Below are positions 15,581 through 15,832 of a stretch of 15,832 nucleotides of DNA, piece by piece (the stretch's first letter is position 1; each line of letters starts with the position of its first letter). Position numbers and translations under genes: made by a program. The DNA lies in NCBI GenBank assembly GCA_905214175.1, contig CAJMLD010000015.1, positions 1 to 15,832 of the forward strand, written 5' to 3'. This DNA is from an uncultured bacterium. GTDB lineage: Bacteria; Actinomycetota; Coriobacteriia; Coriobacteriales; Atopobiaceae. The notes below the pieces were generated by a model that saw only the letters and a program-made list of their open reading frames with translations, did no database searches and had not been told where the DNA came from.

Positions 15581-15832
15581 ATGGGCAAGGTCGACGGAGT
15601 GGGCGTTGCGTTCTGCGGTGGCGGCTTTCGCTCGTACGCCGAGGTCGCAGTTGTCGAGGACCTCGCTCGAGCGGGGATCACCATTGGCGCCGTTGCGGGC
15701 ACCTCGATGGGATCGCTCGTCGCTGCCCTTGTGGGAGCGGGCCTCTCGCCGCAGCGCGTCGCCGAACTTCTCGTTGAACTTGACCGCCGGGTTGTCGAGA
15801 CGGGGACCCTTAAGAACCTGCGCCTGCGGGTG
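15581..15832 (+). CDS. Patatin-like phospholipase/esterase (5' part, cut by window edge)
   Basis: The first 84 residues of a gene that runs off the right end. The protein begins MGKVDGVGVAFCGGGFRSYAE, containing the glycine-rich oxyanion-hole loop GGGFR (13-17), and continues to GAVAGTSMGSLVAALVGAGL with the nucleophile elbow G-T-S-M-G (Ser42). This spacing and order are typical of bacterial patatin-like (RssA-type) serine acyl hydrolases, which use a Ser-Asp dyad; the Asp would lie beyond the window. The family more often has GGGxRG; here Ser18 replaces the second Gly. No signal peptide is seen. GGAGG 5 nt before ATG supports the start. It diverges from the LexA-box gene. Confidence 0.88.
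   Translation, partial: MGKVDGVGVAFCGGGFRSYAEVAVVEDLARAGITIGAVAGTSMGSLVAALVGAGLSPQRVAELLVELDRRVVETGTLKNLRLRV

Noticed and set aside
15577..15777. 66-codon frame starting at ATG 15577
   Set aside because: Arg-rich shadow frame; the overlapping frame from ATG 15581 encodes the patatin motifs.

Overview
The window looks like chromosomal DNA from a high-GC anaerobic actinobacterium, most likely of class Coriobacteriia (Olsenella/Atopobium/Collinsella-like). This is inference from GC-rich codon use, strong GGAGG-type ribosome sites, a one-chain pyruvate:ferredoxin oxidoreductase, and a Gram-positive/actinobacterial LexA box (GAAC-N4-GTTC). I see no insertion sequence, phage gene, CRISPR array or rRNA, so it reads as core or lightly variable chromosome.

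Layout, left to right. (1) On the minus strand: glucose-6-phosphate isomerase (pgi) and, upstream of it, a 185-residue protein resembling a degenerate uracil-DNA-glycosylase fold. (2) On the plus strand: thioredoxin (trxA) and a PAP2 membrane phosphatase. (3) On the minus strand, a compact four-gene run: glycosyltransferase, LytS-type histidine kinase, LytTR response regulator and YfcE-type metallophosphoesterase. (4) On the minus strand: the 1184-residue pyruvate:ferredoxin oxidoreductase (nifJ) behind a 359-bp leader, preceded by a 220-residue protein resembling a degenerate class IV aminotransferase. (5) On the plus strand: a GNAT acetyltransferase overlapping a glutamyl-Q-tRNA(Asp) synthetase, then tRNA-Ser(GCT) and tRNA-Arg(ACG), each with its own promoter and terminator. 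(6) A 132-residue minus-strand protein of unknown function under an apparent LexA box, and the start of a plus-strand patatin-like lipase that runs off the right edge.

How the parts fit. Pgi and NifJ are central carbon and fermentation enzymes. The kinase/regulator pair sits in one operon with a glycosyltransferase, which suggests envelope-related control. A 12-mer made of LytTR-box-like units (TACCGTTTACCG) occurs in exactly two places that I found, both in gaps: between kinase and regulator, and upstream of nifJ. This suggests, without proving, that the regulator may also act on pyruvate metabolism.

Best leads: the LexA box in front of an unrecognised small gene; a 56-bp imperfect palindromic repeat at the 3' ends of pgi and of the glycosyltransferase operon; the shared LytTR-like boxes; and two conserved-looking proteins that resemble enzyme folds but appear to lack the catalytic residues.
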